A stretch of 64,000 nt of DNA from Streptomyces sp. KL109B (lineage in GTDB: Bacteria > Actinomycetota > Actinomycetes > Streptomycetales > Streptomycetaceae), in contig NZ_JASERL010000001.1 of the NCBI RefSeq assembly GCF_030766935.1, positions 434,001 through 498,000 on the forward strand. Direction: 5' to 3'. Made by a program: the position numbers and the translations under genes. Below the pieces are notes generated by a model. That model was not told where the DNA came from. It searched no databases and saw nothing but the letters and a program-made list of their open reading frames with translations. Shown here one piece after another: positions 11,509-21,835 of this stretch; the stretch's first letter is position 1; every line of letters begins with the position of its first letter.

Positions 11509-11912
11509 TGCACCTCGCCTACCCCGCCGTCCTCTCCTCCCTCCTCTTCTGCACGGGCCTGTACGGCGTACTGGCCCGCCGCAACGCGATCCTGGTCCTG
11601 ATGTCGGTCGAGCTGATGCTCAACGCCGTCAATCTGAACCTCGTCGCCTTCGACGTCTGGCTGCGCGACACCCTCCACGCGGGCCAGGCCCTGACCCTGT
11701 TCACCATCGCCATCGCCGCCGCCGAGATCGGCATCGGCCTGGCGATCGTCCTGGCCGTCTACCGGGGCCGCGGCACGTCGGACATCGACAAGCTCCGCGA
11801 CTCCGCCGAGCCCCGCGACCCGGACGACGACCCGCACGACCCGTCCGACGCCGACGCGGCAGCCGACGCCCCGGCGCCGACGGCGGACAAGAAGGCCGAG
11901 GCCACCGCGTGA
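11508..11912 (+). CDS. nuoK: NADH-quinone oxidoreductase subunit K
   Basis: Three-helix membrane subunit. The two buried glutamates of the family are in place (VELMLNAVN and [11 protein letters not shown]). At 134 residues it is longer than the usual ~100 because of an acidic, Ala/Asp-rich C-terminal extension, a trait shared with other subunits of this cluster. Starts one base inside the nuoJ stop. Confidence 0.92.
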   Translation: MHLAYPAVLSSLLFCTGLYGVLARRNAILVLMSVELMLNAVNLNLVAFDVWLRDTLHAGQALTLFTIAIAAAEIGIGLAIVLAVYRGRGTSDIDKLRDSAEPRDPDDDPHDPSDADAAADAPAPTADKKAEATA

Positions 11913-13954
11913 CCACCACGACCCTCGCCGTACTCGTCCCCCTCCTGCCGTTCCTCGGCGCCGTCGCAGGACTGCTCCTCGGCCGCACGGCCCCCGCCTT
12001 CGTCCGCCCGCTCGCCGTCCTGCCGACGCTGGCCGCGCTGGCCCTCGCCGTCGCGGTCGCGCTCGACCAGGGCGGCGGCACGGGCAACGGCACCGTCGCC
12101 CTCGACGCGCACACCCAGCTCGCCCCGACCGGCTCGGTGCCGATCGAACTCGCCCTGCACATCGACGGCTTCGCCGTCCTCGTCGCCGTCCTCGTCGGCC
12201 TGGTCGCGACCTGCGTGCAGATCTACTCGACGGGCTATCTGCGCGACGACCCGCGCTACCCCTCGTACGCCGCGCTCGTCTCGCTCTTCACCTCCGCGAT
12301 GCTCCTGGTCGTCTACTCGGGCGACCTGATGGTTCTGCTGGTCGGCTGGGAAGTCATGGGCATCTGCTCGTACTTCCTCGTCGGCCACTACTGGGAGACC
12401 CCCGAGGCGCGGGCCGCCTCCCTCAAGGCGTTCCTGGTCACGAAGCTCGGTGACGTCCCCTTCCTCATCGGCCTGTTCGCGCTCGCCGTGGACGCGGGCT
12501 CGTTCCGCATCACGACGATCCTGGGCAAGGTCACGAGCGAGGGCGGCCTCGACCACCCGACCCTGATCGCCCTCCTGCTCCTCGCCGGTGTGGCGGGCAA
12601 GTCGGCCCAATTCCCGCTGCACACCTGGCTGCCCGACGCGATGGCGGGCCCCACACCCGTCTCCGCGCTGATCCACGCCGCGACGATGGTCGCCGCCGGC
12701 GTCTACTTCGTCGCCCGCCTCCTCCCGGTCTTCGCCGCCTCACAGGCAGCGCTGATCGTGCTCGCGGTCATGGCCGCGGTGACCATGCTCGGCTCGGCCC
12801 TCGCCGCGCTCGCGCAGGACGACATCAAGCGGGTCCTCGCCTACTCGACCATCGGCCAACTCGGCTACATGACCGGCGCCCTGTCCGTCGGCAACCGCGA
12901 CGCCGCCGTCTTCCACCTCCTCTCGCACGGCGCCTTCAAGGCGCTGCTGTTCCTCGCGGCGGGCGTGATCATCCACGCCGCCGGCACCAACTCGCTGGCC
13001 GCGATGTCCCGCATGAAGGACCTGCGCGACCGCGTGCCCGACGCCTTCTGGACGATGACCGTGGCGCTGCTCGCGCTCGCCGCGATCCCGCCCTTCAGCG
13101 GCTTCTTCTCCAAGGAGGCCGTCCTCGGCGCCGCCGAGCACGCCGCCACCGGCCATGAGCCCGGCGGCGCGGGCGTCGAGGCCGTGTCCTCCGTCCCGTC
13201 GGCGGCCGGCTGGGTCGTCCTCGTCGCGGGCCTGGTCACGGCGCTGCTCACCGCCGCGTACGCGACCCGTCTCTGGCTCCTCGCCTTCAACGGCCGCGGC
13301 GCCGAAGCCCCCGACCACGGCAAGCAGCCGGTCACGATGAACGTCGTCCTGTGGGTCCTGGCGATCCCCTCCCTCGGTTTCGGACTGCTCGCGGGCGTGC
13401 TGCCCGACTGGTTCGACGGCCACTCGCTCACCCCGACGCTGACCACCTCCGTCCTCGGCACCGGCTTCGCGCTCGTCGGCGGCCTGGTCACCTACGCGGC
13501 CTGGCGCCACAGCACCGCGATGGCGGCCCGCCGCACCCCGATCGGCGCCGTCGCGGTCGACACCGAGTCCGGGGACGCGGGCCTGGTCGAGGCCGAGGCC
13601 ATCGCGACGCACACCCCCGCGTACGGCGACATCGCGAGCGCCCCGGACCCGGCCGACCCCGGCCGCCTGCTGCTCGGCCCGCTGCACCGCCACGCGGCCG
13701 TCGGCTTCCACCTCGACGCCGTGTACGCGGCGCTGTTCGTCCGCCCGGTGCGGGCGGGCGCCACGCTGGTCGCTTTCCTCGACCGCACCGTCGTCGACAC
13801 CTACGTACGAGCGGCCGCCGAAGCACCGAAGGCGCTGGGCTGGGCCGTGCGCAGGGCCCAGACCGGAAACGTGCAGACCTACCTCAGCGCACTGCTCGCA
13901 GGCACCGTCGTCCTGGTGGTAGCCGTCGTCCTCGTCGCCACCGCCGGAGCGTGA
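11909..13954 (+). CDS. nuoL: NADH-quinone oxidoreductase subunit L
   Basis: Antiporter-like proton-pumping subunit of 681 residues, many helices. Recognisable family segments include the [16 protein letters not shown] glutamate region and [19 protein letters not shown]. The GTG at 11909 overlaps the nuoK stop (GTGA). The C-terminal part should include the lateral helix that spans the membrane arm; the sequence is full length. Confidence 0.93.
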   Translation: MTTTTLAVLVPLLPFLGAVAGLLLGRTAPAFVRPLAVLPTLAALALAVAVALDQGGGTGNGTVALDAHTQLAPTGSVPIELALHIDGFAVLVAVLVGLVATCVQIYSTGYLRDDPRYPSYAALVSLFTSAMLLVVYSGDLMVLLVGWEVMGICSYFLVGHYWETPEARAASLKAFLVTKLGDVPFLIGLFALAVDAGSFRITTILGKVTSEGGLDHPTLIALLLLAGVAGKSAQFPLHTWLPDAMAGPTPVSALIHAATMVAAGVYFVARLLPVFAASQAALIVLAVMAAVTMLGSALAALAQDDIKRVLAYSTIGQLGYMTGALSVGNRDAAVFHLLSHGAFKALLFLAAGVIIHAAGTNSLAAMSRMKDLRDRVPDAFWTMTVALLALAAIPPFSGFFSKEAVLGAAEHAATGHEPGGAGVEAVSSVPSAAGWVVLVAGLVTALLTAAYATRLWLLAFNGRGAEAPDHGKQPVTMNVVLWVLAIPSLGFGLLAGVLPDWFDGHSLTPTLTTSVLGTGFALVGGLVTYAAWRHSTAMAARRTPIGAVAVDTESGDAGLVEAEAIATHTPAYGDIASAPDPADPGRLLLGPLHRHAAVGFHLDAVYAALFVRPVRAGATLVAFLDRTVVDTYVRAAAEAPKALGWAVRRAQTGNVQTYLSALLAGTVVLVVAVVLVATAGA

Positions 13955-13960
13955 GCAGCC

Positions 13961-15592
13961 GTGATCGATATCAGCGAATCCGTGATGCAGTTCCTTCTCG
14001 CATTGATCGTCGTCGGCCCGCTCATCGGCGCCGTCGCCGCTCTTCTCCCGGCCCCGCCCGGACTGAAGGGGAACTCCCCTGACCAGGCCGTGCTCCGCCA
14101 CGGCGTGACCGTGACCGGCGTGATCCTCATCGCCGCGATCGTCCTCGCGCTCGGCTTCGACCACGACGAGCCGTCGAAGATGCAGGCGACGACCGACATC
14201 AGCTGGATCCCCGCGCTCGACGTGCGTATCCACCTCGGCATCGACGGCATCTCCCTCCCCCTCCTGGTGCTCACGGCGCTGCTCACGTTCCTGTGCGCGC
14301 TGTACTCCTACTTCAAAATGCCTTCGGGCCCGTCCCCCAAGGCCTTTGTCGCCCTGATCCTGCTCCTGGAATCGGGCACCCTCGCCACCTTCGCCGTCCT
14401 GGACCTCCTCCTCTTCTTCCTCGCGTTCGAGATGGTCCTCATCCCGATGTACTTCCTCATCGCCCGCTGGGGCGGCGAGCAACGAGCGCGGGCGGCCTGG
14501 AAGTTCATCCTCTTCACGCTCCTCGGCTCGGTCGTGATGCTGCTCGGACTTCTCCTTATCGGTGTTAAGTCAGGCACGTTCGACATGATGGCACTCGCCA
14601 CTGACAACGGCCGGGGCATGACCACATCCGTGCAGGTCATCGCCGTTCTGGCGATCGGGATCGGGCTCGCGGTGAAGACCCCGATGTGGCCGCTGCACAG
14701 CTGGCTGCCGGACGCCCACACCGCCGCCCCGACCGTCGGCTCGGTGCTGCTCGCCGGTGTCCTGCTGAAGATGGGTACGTACGGGTTCGTCCGGATCCTG
14801 CTGCCCATCGCGCCCGACGGGATGCGGACCTTCGCGCCGTACCTCGCCGCGCTCGCCGTCATCGGGATCATCTACGGGTCCCTGGCCTGCCTGAACCTCG
14901 CGAAGCAGGGCGCGAACGGCGACCTCAAGCGCCTCATCGCGTACTCCTCCGTCGGCCACATGGGCTTCGTGCTGCTCGGCATCGCGACGATGAGCCCGAC
15001 CGGCGTGAACGGCGCGCTGTTCGCCAACATCGCCCACGGCCTCATCACCGGCCTGCTCTTCTTCCTCGTCGGCGCGCTCAAGGACCGCACCGGCACCAGC
15101 GACCTCGACGCCCTCGCCGATCAGGGCGGCATGGCCCTGTACGGCAAGGCCCCGCGCTTCGGCGGCCTGCTCGCCTTCGGCGCCGTCGCCTCGCTCGGCC
15201 TGCCGGGCCTGGCCGGGTTCTGGGGCGAAATGCTCGCGCTGTTCGGCGCGTTCAAGCCCGCCGACGAGCTCAGCCGCCCCGCCTTCCTCGTCTTCATGGC
15301 GATCGGCGGACTCGGCACCCTGCTCACCGCCGCGTACATGCTCATCGTGGTCCGCCGCGTCTGCATGGGCCCACCCGTCTCCCACCACCGCCCTTCCAAC
15401 GAGGCGCTGCGCGCCATGGCTTCTCATGCGCGACGGGAGGAAGCCGTGGCCGTCGCCGACGTGCGCGGCTACGAGTTCGCCGCCTGGACCCCGCTCGTCG
15501 CCCTCACCGTCCTCGCGGGTCTGTGGCCCGCAGCCCTGCTCGGCCTGACGAACCCGGCCGTCCAGAAGCTCCTCGCAGGAGGCCTCCAGTGA
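13961..15592 (+). CDS. nuoM: NADH-quinone oxidoreductase subunit M
   Basis: Antiporter-like subunit of 543 residues. Conserved features: the glutamate helix (LAFEMVLIPMYFLI) and HSWLPDAHTAAPTVGSVLL with the lysine-containing helix after it. GTG start at 13961, six bases after the nuoL stop; a GGAG lies 12 bases upstream. An ATG 8 codons later is an alternative start. Confidence 0.93.
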   Translation: MIDISESVMQFLLALIVVGPLIGAVAALLPAPPGLKGNSPDQAVLRHGVTVTGVILIAAIVLALGFDHDEPSKMQATTDISWIPALDVRIHLGIDGISLPLLVLTALLTFLCALYSYFKMPSGPSPKAFVALILLLESGTLATFAVLDLLLFFLAFEMVLIPMYFLIARWGGEQRARAAWKFILFTLLGSVVMLLGLLLIGVKSGTFDMMALATDNGRGMTTSVQVIAVLAIGIGLAVKTPMWPLHSWLPDAHTAAPTVGSVLLAGVLLKMGTYGFVRILLPIAPDGMRTFAPYLAALAVIGIIYGSLACLNLAKQGANGDLKRLIAYSSVGHMGFVLLGIATMSPTGVNGALFANIAHGLITGLLFFLVGALKDRTGTSDLDALADQGGMALYGKAPRFGGLLAFGAVASLGLPGLAGFWGEMLALFGAFKPADELSRPAFLVFMAIGGLGTLLTAAYMLIVVRRVCMGPPVSHHRPSNEALRAMASHARREEAVAVADVRGYEFAAWTPLVALTVLAGLWPAALLGLTNPAVQKLLAGGLQ

Positions 15593-17148
15593 TCGCCGTC
15601 GCCGCGCCCTCCGTGGCGTCCCTCGTCCAGAACGTCGACTGGGTCGCCATCGCGCCGCCCACGATCGCGGCGGTCGTGGCCCTCGTCGTCCTGGTCGCCG
15701 ACCTGTTCCTGGGGGAGCGGCGCAAGCCTCTCCTGGGCTGGATCTCCATCGCGGGCCTGGCCGCCGCGGCACTCGCGCTGCTGCCGCTCATCGGGGACGA
15801 GCGCTCCACGTTCTGCCTCAAGGGCGCGTCGTACGACGCCTGCAGCTACACGGCGGACCGCTTCACGCTCGTCATCCAGTTCCTGGTCCTGGCCGGCGCC
15901 CTGCTCACCGCGCTGCTCTCGATCGGCTCCCTGAAGGACGCGAAGAACGCGAACAAGCCGCTCCCCGAAGGGGAGTTCTGGTTCCTCCTCCTGTCCTCCG
16001 CCGCGGGCGCGGCCCTGCTGCCCGCCTCCCGCGACCTCGCCACGCTCGTCGTCGCCCTGGAGGTCGCCTCGCTGCCCGCCTTCGCCCTCGTGGGCCTCAA
16101 GCAGGGCGACAGGCGCTCCTCGGACGCGGCCCTGAAGTTCTTCCTCTCCTCGGTCACCGCGACCGCCGTCACCCTGCTCGGCGTGAGCTTCGTCTACGCG
16201 ACCACGGGCACCCTGCACCTCACCCGGGTCGCCACCGAACTCACCCACGTGGACGGCCAGTTCCACACCCTCGCCCAGACCGGCGTCGCCCTCACCCTCG
16301 TGGGCTTCGCCTTCAAGACGGCCGCCGTACCGTTCCACTTCTGGGTACCCGACACCTACGTAGGCGCGCCGTTGCCGATCGCCGCCTACTTGTCGGTCAT
16401 CGGCAAGGCCGTCGGCTTCTCCGGCCTCATCCTCGTCACGGTCGTCGCGTTCCCCTCGTACGCCGACGTGTGGGGCCCGGCCCTCGCCGCCCTCGCCGCG
16501 CTGACCATGACCGTCGGGAACGTGGCCGCCCTCCGCCAGCAGGCCACGCGCGCGTACAGCGCCGTACGCCTGCTCGCCTGGTCCTCCGTCGGCCAGGCCG
16601 GCTACCTCCTGGTGCCGATCGCCGCGGCCGCGTACTCCGACGACCCCCAGAAGTCGATCGGCTCCACCCTCGCGTACGCCCTCATGTACGCCGCCGTGAA
16701 CCTCGGCGCCTTCGCCGTGGCCGCCCTCGTCGCACGTACGAAGCCGCTGAACCGCGTCAGCGACTACCGCGGCCTGTACGCCTCGCGCCCGCTCGCCGCG
16801 CTCGTCCTGGGCTTCTTCCTGCTGTGCCTGGCGGGGCTGCCGCCCGGCATCATCGGCCTGTTCGCGAAGGTCACGGTCTTCTCGGCGGCCGTCGACGCGG
16901 GCCTGGGCTGGCTCGCCGTGATCATGGCCGTGAACGTGGTGATCGCGCTCGTCTACTACCTCCAGTGGACCGCGACGCTCTTCCGCGCCCCTGAGGGCGC
17001 ACCCGAGAGCGCCCCTGTAGGCGGACCGGCCCGCTACCGGGTCTCGGCCCCCCTCACCACCGCCATCGCCCTCACGGCCGTCATCGCCGTGGCCCTGTCG
17101 GGAGCGCCGCAACTGGTCCTGCGCTTTGCTTCCACGGGCCTCTTCTAG
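15589..17148 (+). CDS. nuoN: NADH-quinone oxidoreductase subunit N
   Basis: Third antiporter-like subunit, 519 residues. PFHFWVPDTYVGAPLPIAAY and the GKAVGF lysine helix are family hallmarks. The GTG at 15589 overlaps the nuoM stop and has GCAGGAGG 6 bases upstream. It closes the cluster A-B-C-H-I-J-K-L-M-N; the 62 bases before mscL show no clear terminator. Confidence 0.93.
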   Translation: MIAVAAPSVASLVQNVDWVAIAPPTIAAVVALVVLVADLFLGERRKPLLGWISIAGLAAAALALLPLIGDERSTFCLKGASYDACSYTADRFTLVIQFLVLAGALLTALLSIGSLKDAKNANKPLPEGEFWFLLLSSAAGAALLPASRDLATLVVALEVASLPAFALVGLKQGDRRSSDAALKFFLSSVTATAVTLLGVSFVYATTGTLHLTRVATELTHVDGQFHTLAQTGVALTLVGFAFKTAAVPFHFWVPDTYVGAPLPIAAYLSVIGKAVGFSGLILVTVVAFPSYADVWGPALAALAALTMTVGNVAALRQQATRAYSAVRLLAWSSVGQAGYLLVPIAAAAYSDDPQKSIGSTLAYALMYAAVNLGAFAVAALVARTKPLNRVSDYRGLYASRPLAALVLGFFLLCLAGLPPGIIGLFAKVTVFSAAVDAGLGWLAVIMAVNVVIALVYYLQWTATLFRAPEGAPESAPVGGPARYRVSAPLTTAIALTAVIAVALSGAPQLVLRFASTGLF

Positions 17149-17210
17149 CACCCTCGTACGGCGTTCAAGAAACGCCCACCTTCTATAGCCCCACCTCAAG
17201 GAGAGACACC

Positions 17211-17666
17211 GTGCTGAGCGGGTTCAAGGACTTCATCCTTCGCGGAAACATCATCACGATGGCCATCGGCCTCGCGGTCGGAACCGCGTTCACGGCTGTG
17301 GTCACCGCCCTCAGTACGGCGTTCATCGCGCCGCTCATCGGTATCGCCACGCAGTCGACCGGCGACTTCAGTGAGGCGCACTTCACGGTCGAGGGCACCG
17401 ACTTCCCGTACGGCAAGTTCGTCAGCGCGATCATCGCCTTCCTGATCACGGCAGCGGTGCTCTACTTCGTGATCGTCGTCCCGATGATGAAGCTCCAGGC
17501 GCGCATGGACCGCGGCAAGCCCGTCGACATCAAGGCGGCGCTGCGCGACTGCCCGCGCTGCTACACCCAGATCCCCGGGATCGCGACCCGCTGCGCGCAC
17601 TGCACGAGCGAGATCGAGCCGGACCCGGAGGCCCTGGAACTCGCCGGGCTGCCGCAGCAGCGCTGA
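17211..17666 (+). CDS. mscL: Large-conductance mechanosensitive channel with C-terminal zinc ribbon
   Basis: Membrane tension-gated channel that releases solutes on osmotic downshock. The N-terminus (LSGFKDFILRGNIITMAIG) and first helix (VGTAFTAVV) match MscL, with a second helix around residues 70-90. Unlike standard MscL, the C-terminal part has two cysteine pairs, CPRC and CAHC about 15 residues apart, a zinc-ribbon-like arrangement replacing the usual cytoplasmic helix bundle end. GTG start with AAGGAGAG about 6 bases upstream. Confidence 0.88.
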   Translation: MLSGFKDFILRGNIITMAIGLAVGTAFTAVVTALSTAFIAPLIGIATQSTGDFSEAHFTVEGTDFPYGKFVSAIIAFLITAAVLYFVIVVPMMKLQARMDRGKPVDIKAALRDCPRCYTQIPGIATRCAHCTSEIEPDPEALELAGLPQQR

Positions 17667-17853
17667 CCCGGTCGGCCTACACACTCGGACAAGCCTGCCC
17701 TGAGCGCACAAGGGAACTAGTCCTCCTCGTCTGGCGTTGACCAGTCAGGGAGGGTCCACTGGACGTGGAAACACGTACCGGCTCCAGACCCCAGTGGAAG
17801 CAGCAAGACAGCAAGCAGTGGGTTCCCCTGCCGCACCATCAGGAGGGCGTACC

Positions 17854-18717
17854 GTGCACCGCCGGCACAACGGGCTGAAGACCGCCGTACTCCTCGGCGG
17901 CCTGTCCGCCCTCATCCTCGTCATCGGCAGCTTCTTCGGCCGTACCGGACTCATCGTCGGGCTGGTCATCGCCCTGGGGACGAACGCGTACGCGTACTGG
18001 AACAGCGACAAGCTCGCCCTGCGCGCGATGCGCGCCCGTCCGGTGAGCGAGTTCGAGGCACCCGCGCTCTACCGGATGGTGCGCGAGCTCTCCACGCAGG
18101 CGCGCCAGCCCATGCCGCGCCTGTACATCTCACCCACGGAGGCGCCGAACGCGTTCGCGACGGGCCGCAATCCGCGCAACGCCGCCGTGTGCTGCACCGA
18201 GGGCATCCTGCGCATCCTGGACGAGCGAGAGCTGCGCGGAGTCATCGGGCACGAGCTGAGCCATGTCTACAACCGCGACATCCTGATCTCCTCGGTCGCC
18301 GGCGCCCTCGCCTCCGTGATCATGTTCCTGGTCAACTTCGCGTGGCTGATCCCGATCGGCCGCTCGAACGACGACGACGGCCCCGGCATCTTCGGGATGC
18401 TCCTGATCATGATCCTGGGGCCGCTGGCCGCGTCCCTCATCCAGCTCGCCATCAGCCGCTCCCGCGAGTACGAGGCCGACGCCTCGGGCGCCCAGCTGAC
18501 CGGTGACCCGCTGGCCCTGGCGAGCGCCCTGCGCAAGCTGGAGGCGGGCACGAAGCAGCTGCCCCTGCCGCCCGAGCCGCGCATCGAGACGGCGAGCCAC
18601 ATGATGATCGCCAATCCCTTCCGCCCCGGCCAGGGAATGTCGAAGATGTTCTCCACGCACCCGCCGATGGCGGAGCGCATCTCCCGGCTCGAGCAGATGG
18701 CAGGTCGCCAACAGTGA
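17854..18717 (+). CDS. htpX: Zinc metalloprotease HtpX
   Basis: Membrane-bound M48 protease involved in quality control of membrane proteins. The zinc motif HELSH (His133, Glu134, His137) is followed by the downstream glutamate in REYEADASG. Membrane helices lie at about residues 8-40 and around the active-site domain. GTG at 17854 has AGGAGGG with 6 bases spacing and gives 287 residues, the family length; longer in-frame starts upstream lack support. Confidence 0.93.
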   Translation: MHRRHNGLKTAVLLGGLSALILVIGSFFGRTGLIVGLVIALGTNAYAYWNSDKLALRAMRARPVSEFEAPALYRMVRELSTQARQPMPRLYISPTEAPNAFATGRNPRNAAVCCTEGILRILDERELRGVIGHELSHVYNRDILISSVAGALASVIMFLVNFAWLIPIGRSNDDDGPGIFGMLLIMILGPLAASLIQLAISRSREYEADASGAQLTGDPLALASALRKLEAGTKQLPLPPEPRIETASHMMIANPFRPGQGMSKMFSTHPPMAERISRLEQMAGRQQ

Positions 18718-19106
18718 AGACAATCCTCAACGTCATCTGGCTGATCCTGAGCGGCTTCTGGCTGTTCCTCGGCTACGTTCTGGCGGGCGTCCTGCTGTGC
18801 ATCACGATCATCGGGATCCCGTTCGGCATCGCTTCCTTCAGGATCGGCATCTACGCCCTGTGGCCCTTCGGGCACATGGCGGTCGAGCGCAGGGACGCGG
18901 GCGCGCCCTCCTGCGTCGGCAACGTCCTGTGGCTGATCCTCGCGGGCTGGTGGCTGGCCCTCGCGCACATCATCACCGGCGTCGCCCTGTGCGTGACGAT
19001 CATCGGTATCCCGTTCGGCATCGCCAACTTCAAGATGATCCCCATCTCGTTGCTGCCGCTCGGCCGCGAGATCGTTCCCACGGACCGGCCGTTCGCGTCG
19101 CGCTAG
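18714..19106 (+). CDS. YccF domain membrane protein
   Basis: 130 residues with two copies of the YccF unit, each containing an [19 protein letters not shown] helix followed by [14 protein letters not shown]. Predicted inner-membrane protein of unknown function. Starts with a GTGA overlap on htpX, so the two are probably co-translated, and its stop overlaps the convergent permease gene by four bases. Confidence 0.88.
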   Translation: MKTILNVIWLILSGFWLFLGYVLAGVLLCITIIGIPFGIASFRIGIYALWPFGHMAVERRDAGAPSCVGNVLWLILAGWWLALAHIITGVALCVTIIGIPFGIANFKMIPISLLPLGREIVPTDRPFASR

Positions 19107-20374
19107 GCGCGGCCGTCGTCGGTTCGGTCATGGGCACCACGCGCGCGTAGCCGAACCGCGTAGGCGAGCGCCCCCAGGGCGAGAACACCCGCCCCCGTCA
19201 GCACCGACGAACCGGGCAGCGAGAACGCCAGCGCCAGGCACCCCACGACCCCGAGCGCGGGCACCGCACGCGCGCGTACCGCGGAACTCAACGTCCACGC
19301 GGAGGCGTTGGCGATCGCGTAGTACACGAGCACGCCGAACGACGAGAACCCGATCGCCCCGCGTACGTCCCCGAAGGCCGCCACGACGGCCACCACCGCC
19401 CCCACCGTCAGCTCGGCCCGCCGCGGCACCTGGAAGCGCGGCTGTACGACCGCCAGCGCCCCCGGCAGGTGCCGGTCCCGCGCCATCGCCAGCGTCGTCC
19501 GGGACACCCCCAGGATCAGCGCGAGCAGCGATCCGAGCGCCGCCACGGCCGCCCCCACCCGCACCACCGGCACGAAACCGTCGCCACCCGTCGCCCGCAC
19601 GGCGTCCGCCAACGGCGCCGAGGCCCGCGCGAGCCCATCGACGCCGAGCACGGTGACGGCGGCGGCGCCCACGGCGGCGTACACGACGAGGGTGATCCCG
19701 AGCGCCATGGGGATGGCCCGCGGAATGGTCCGCGCGGGGTCCACCACCTCCTCGCCGAGCGTCGCCACGCGCGCGTACCCGGCGAACGCGAAGAACAGCA
19801 GCCCGGCGCCGCTCAGCACGCCGCTCACGCCCTCGGAGAGCCCGGGAGCGAGCCGGCCGACCTCGGCGCTCCCCGAGCCCGTACAGACCACCACGACGGC
19901 CGCCAGGACGGCGAGCACGACCGCGACGACGCCCCGTGTCACCCAGGCCGACTTCTCAACTCCGAAGCAATTCACGGCGGTCAGCGCCACGACCGCCGCG
20001 ACCGCCACCGCGTGCGCCTGCTCCGGCCATACGTACGTCCCCACAGTCAGCGCCATCGCCGCGCACGAGGCCGTCTTGCCGACGACGAACGCCCAGCCCG
20101 CCAGATACCCCCAGAACGCCCCGAGCCGCTCCCGCCCGTACACGTAAGTGCCGCCGGAAACTGGGTACAGGGCCGCCAGCCGCGCCGACGACATCGCGTT
20201 GCAGTAGGCCACCACGGCCGCCACCACGAGCGCGTACAGCACCCCCGTACCGGCCGCCCGCGCCGCCGGCCCGAGGGCCGCGAAGACACCTGCCCCGATC
20301 ATCGATCCGAGACCGACGATCACGGCGTCATGTACACCCAGCACCCTACGAAGAGGCGTCCCCGACTGTGTCAT
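19103..20374 (-). CDS. APC-family amino acid permease
   Basis: Cytoplasmic-membrane transporter of 423 residues with about 12 hydrophobic segments. The first helix region (VHDAVIVGLGSMIGAGVFAALG) has the Gly-rich GSMIGAG motif of the amino acid-polyamine-organocation family. Substrate cannot be assigned. ATG at 20374 follows AGGG by 9 bases; an in-frame ATG upstream would add 13 residues of no homology value. Convergent with the YccF gene and divergent from the GlsB-like gene (174-base gap containing both promoters). Confidence 0.87.
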   Translation of the reverse strand: MTQSGTPLRRVLGVHDAVIVGLGSMIGAGVFAALGPAARAAGTGVLYALVVAAVVAYCNAMSSARLAALYPVSGGTYVYGRERLGAFWGYLAGWAFVVGKTASCAAMALTVGTYVWPEQAHAVAVAAVVALTAVNCFGVEKSAWVTRGVVAVVLAVLAAVVVVCTGSGSAEVGRLAPGLSEGVSGVLSGAGLLFFAFAGYARVATLGEEVVDPARTIPRAIPMALGITLVVYAAVGAAAVTVLGVDGLARASAPLADAVRATGGDGFVPVVRVGAAVAALGSLLALILGVSRTTLAMARDRHLPGALAVVQPRFQVPRRAELTVGAVVAVVAAFGDVRGAIGFSSFGVLVYYAIANASAWTLSSAVRARAVPALGVVGCLALAFSLPGSSVLTGAGVLALGALAYAVRLRARGAHDRTDDGRA

Positions 20375-20548
20375 GTGCCGCACCCTAGAGGGCTCTTGCA
20401 ACCACGCCATGCCTAGCTGTCGTCCTTCTGGGCAGCAGGCGAACGCAGGACAACGACGCAACAAGGCGCCACAGCACGGCACATAGGCCGCCACGGCACT
20501 GTCGCCACTACAGGGCGCCAACAGCACTACAGAAGGGCAGAACGCGGC

Positions 20549-20821
20549 ATGAGCATCATCGGCTGGATCATCCTTGGACTGCTGGCCGGTGCCATCGCCA
20601 AGTTCCTGCTGCCAGGCCGCGATCCGGGCGGCTTGATCGGCACCACCCTCATCGGTGTCGCGGGTTCCTTCATCGGCGGCTGGATATCGTCCCGTTGGCT
20701 GGACCGGCCCATCTCCACCGACTTCTACGACGGAGCCACCTGGGTCGCCGCGATCGGCGGCGCCCTCGTCCTCCTGATCGCCTACCGCATCTTCTTCGGC
20801 GACTCGCGCAGTCGCCGCTGA
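20549..20821 (+). CDS. GlsB/YeaQ/YmgE-family small membrane protein
   Basis: 90-residue membrane protein with three hydrophobic segments; the start MSIIGWIILGLLAGAIAKFL and the glycine-rich helix near residue 38 are typical of the 'transglycosylase-associated' family, often stress-induced. Function unproven. Followed by a strong bidirectional terminator. Confidence 0.85.
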   Translation: MSIIGWIILGLLAGAIAKFLLPGRDPGGLIGTTLIGVAGSFIGGWISSRWLDRPISTDFYDGATWVAAIGGALVLLIAYRIFFGDSRSRR

Positions 20822-20839
20822 GCTGCAGCCGGCAGCAAG

Positions 20840-20870
20840 AAGGGGCGGCACCCGCCGGGTGCCGCCCCTT
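20840..20870. terminator. Bidirectional hairpin terminator
   Basis: A perfect 14-base stem (AAGGGGCGGCACCC and its complement) with a 3-base loop between the convergent GlsB-like gene and yajQ; it should stop both. Confidence 0.85.
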
Positions 20871-20902
20871 CGTACGTATGCGCACGTACGTATGCGCAGG
20901 TC

Positions 20903-21391
20903 CTACCGGTAGTTCACGAACTGCAGCGCGAAGTCGAAGTCCTTGCCCTTGAGCAGCTGCTGGACGGTCTGCAGGTCGTCACGGCTCTTGGAGCTGACGC
21001 GCAGCTCGTCGCCCTGCACCTGCGCCTTGACGCCCTTCGGGCCCTCGTCACGGATGGTCTTCGCGACCTTCTTGGCGTTCTCCTGGGAGATGCCCTCCTC
21101 GATGGCGGCGAAGATCTTGTACTCCTTGCCGGAGAGCTGCGGCTCGCCCGCGTCCAGCGACTTCAGCGAGATCCCGCGCTTGACCAGCTTGGTCTGGAAG
21201 ATGTCGAGGATGGCCTTGACCCGCTCCTCGCCGTTGGCCTCCATCAGGATCTTCTCGCCGGACCAGGAGATGGAGGCGCCCACGTTCTTGAAGTCGTAGC
21301 GCTGCGAGATTTCCTTGGCGGCCTGGTTGAGGGCGTTGTCGACCTCCTGCCGCTCGACCTTCGAGACGATGTCGAAACTGGAGTCGGCCAT
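20903..21391 (-). CDS. yajQ: YajQ family nucleotide-binding protein
   Basis: Cytoplasmic protein of 162 residues matching YajQ/UPF0234: [20 protein letters not shown] at the start, RYDFKN and the final [12 protein letters not shown]. Some family members bind cyclic di-GMP. ATG at 21391 has AAGGAG 10 bases upstream. Confidence 0.93.
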   Translation of the reverse strand: MADSSFDIVSKVERQEVDNALNQAAKEISQRYDFKNVGASISWSGEKILMEANGEERVKAILDIFQTKLVKRGISLKSLDAGEPQLSGKEYKIFAAIEEGISQENAKKVAKTIRDEGPKGVKAQVQGDELRVSSKSRDDLQTVQQLLKGKDFDFALQFVNYR

Positions 21392-21616
21392 GTCCTGTGG
21401 CTCCTTGTATCGGGGGTGGATCGGGTACTGGTCGGATTCCGACCGGGTTCTGCTCGGGCTGCGCACCGGGGAGTCGCGCCAGTGCAAAGCCTAGCCACCG
21501 CGTCGCGCGCCGCCGCCGATCAATCGGGTGGCGAAGCACCCCTGTGCATCAGGTATTGTTTACGTCGTTGCCAGCGAGCACCGCCGCAAGGCGGGGCACA
21601 AGGCAGCGAAACCCAA

Positions 21617-21698
21617 GGCGGTGTGCCCGAGCGGCCAAAGGGAGCAGACTGTAAATCTGCCGGCTCAGCCTTCCCAGGTTCGAATCCTGGCGCCGCCA
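21617..21698 (+). tRNA. tRNA-Tyr (GTA anticodon)
   Basis: 82-base class II tRNA: acceptor arm GGCGGTG pairs with CGCCGCC (one U-G), anticodon GTA in the loop of CAGACTGTAAATCTG, a long variable arm, and TTCGAATC in the T loop; CCA is not encoded. In some Streptomyces the tRNA-Tyr is the insertion site of SLP1-like elements; here no duplicated 3' end or integrase is seen, so the site looks empty. Confidence 0.95.
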
Positions 21699-21707
21699 CA
21701 CTTGGGG

Positions 21708-21751
21708 GAAGCCCCTTCCGAACTGCGGAAACGCAGAACGGAAGGGGCTTC
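21708..21751 (+). terminator. tRNA-Tyr terminator
   Basis: Stem of 13 bases (GAAGCCCCTTCCG with its complement) around an 18-base loop that itself can pair, just after the tRNA. Confidence 0.8.
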
Positions 21752-21835
21752 TTCGTGTTCGGGGTCGGCGGCCGATCCCGATTCGAAAACGGGTGACCTG
21801 TATCACTCTCGACTCTCGCCGCCCTGAGCTGCCCG

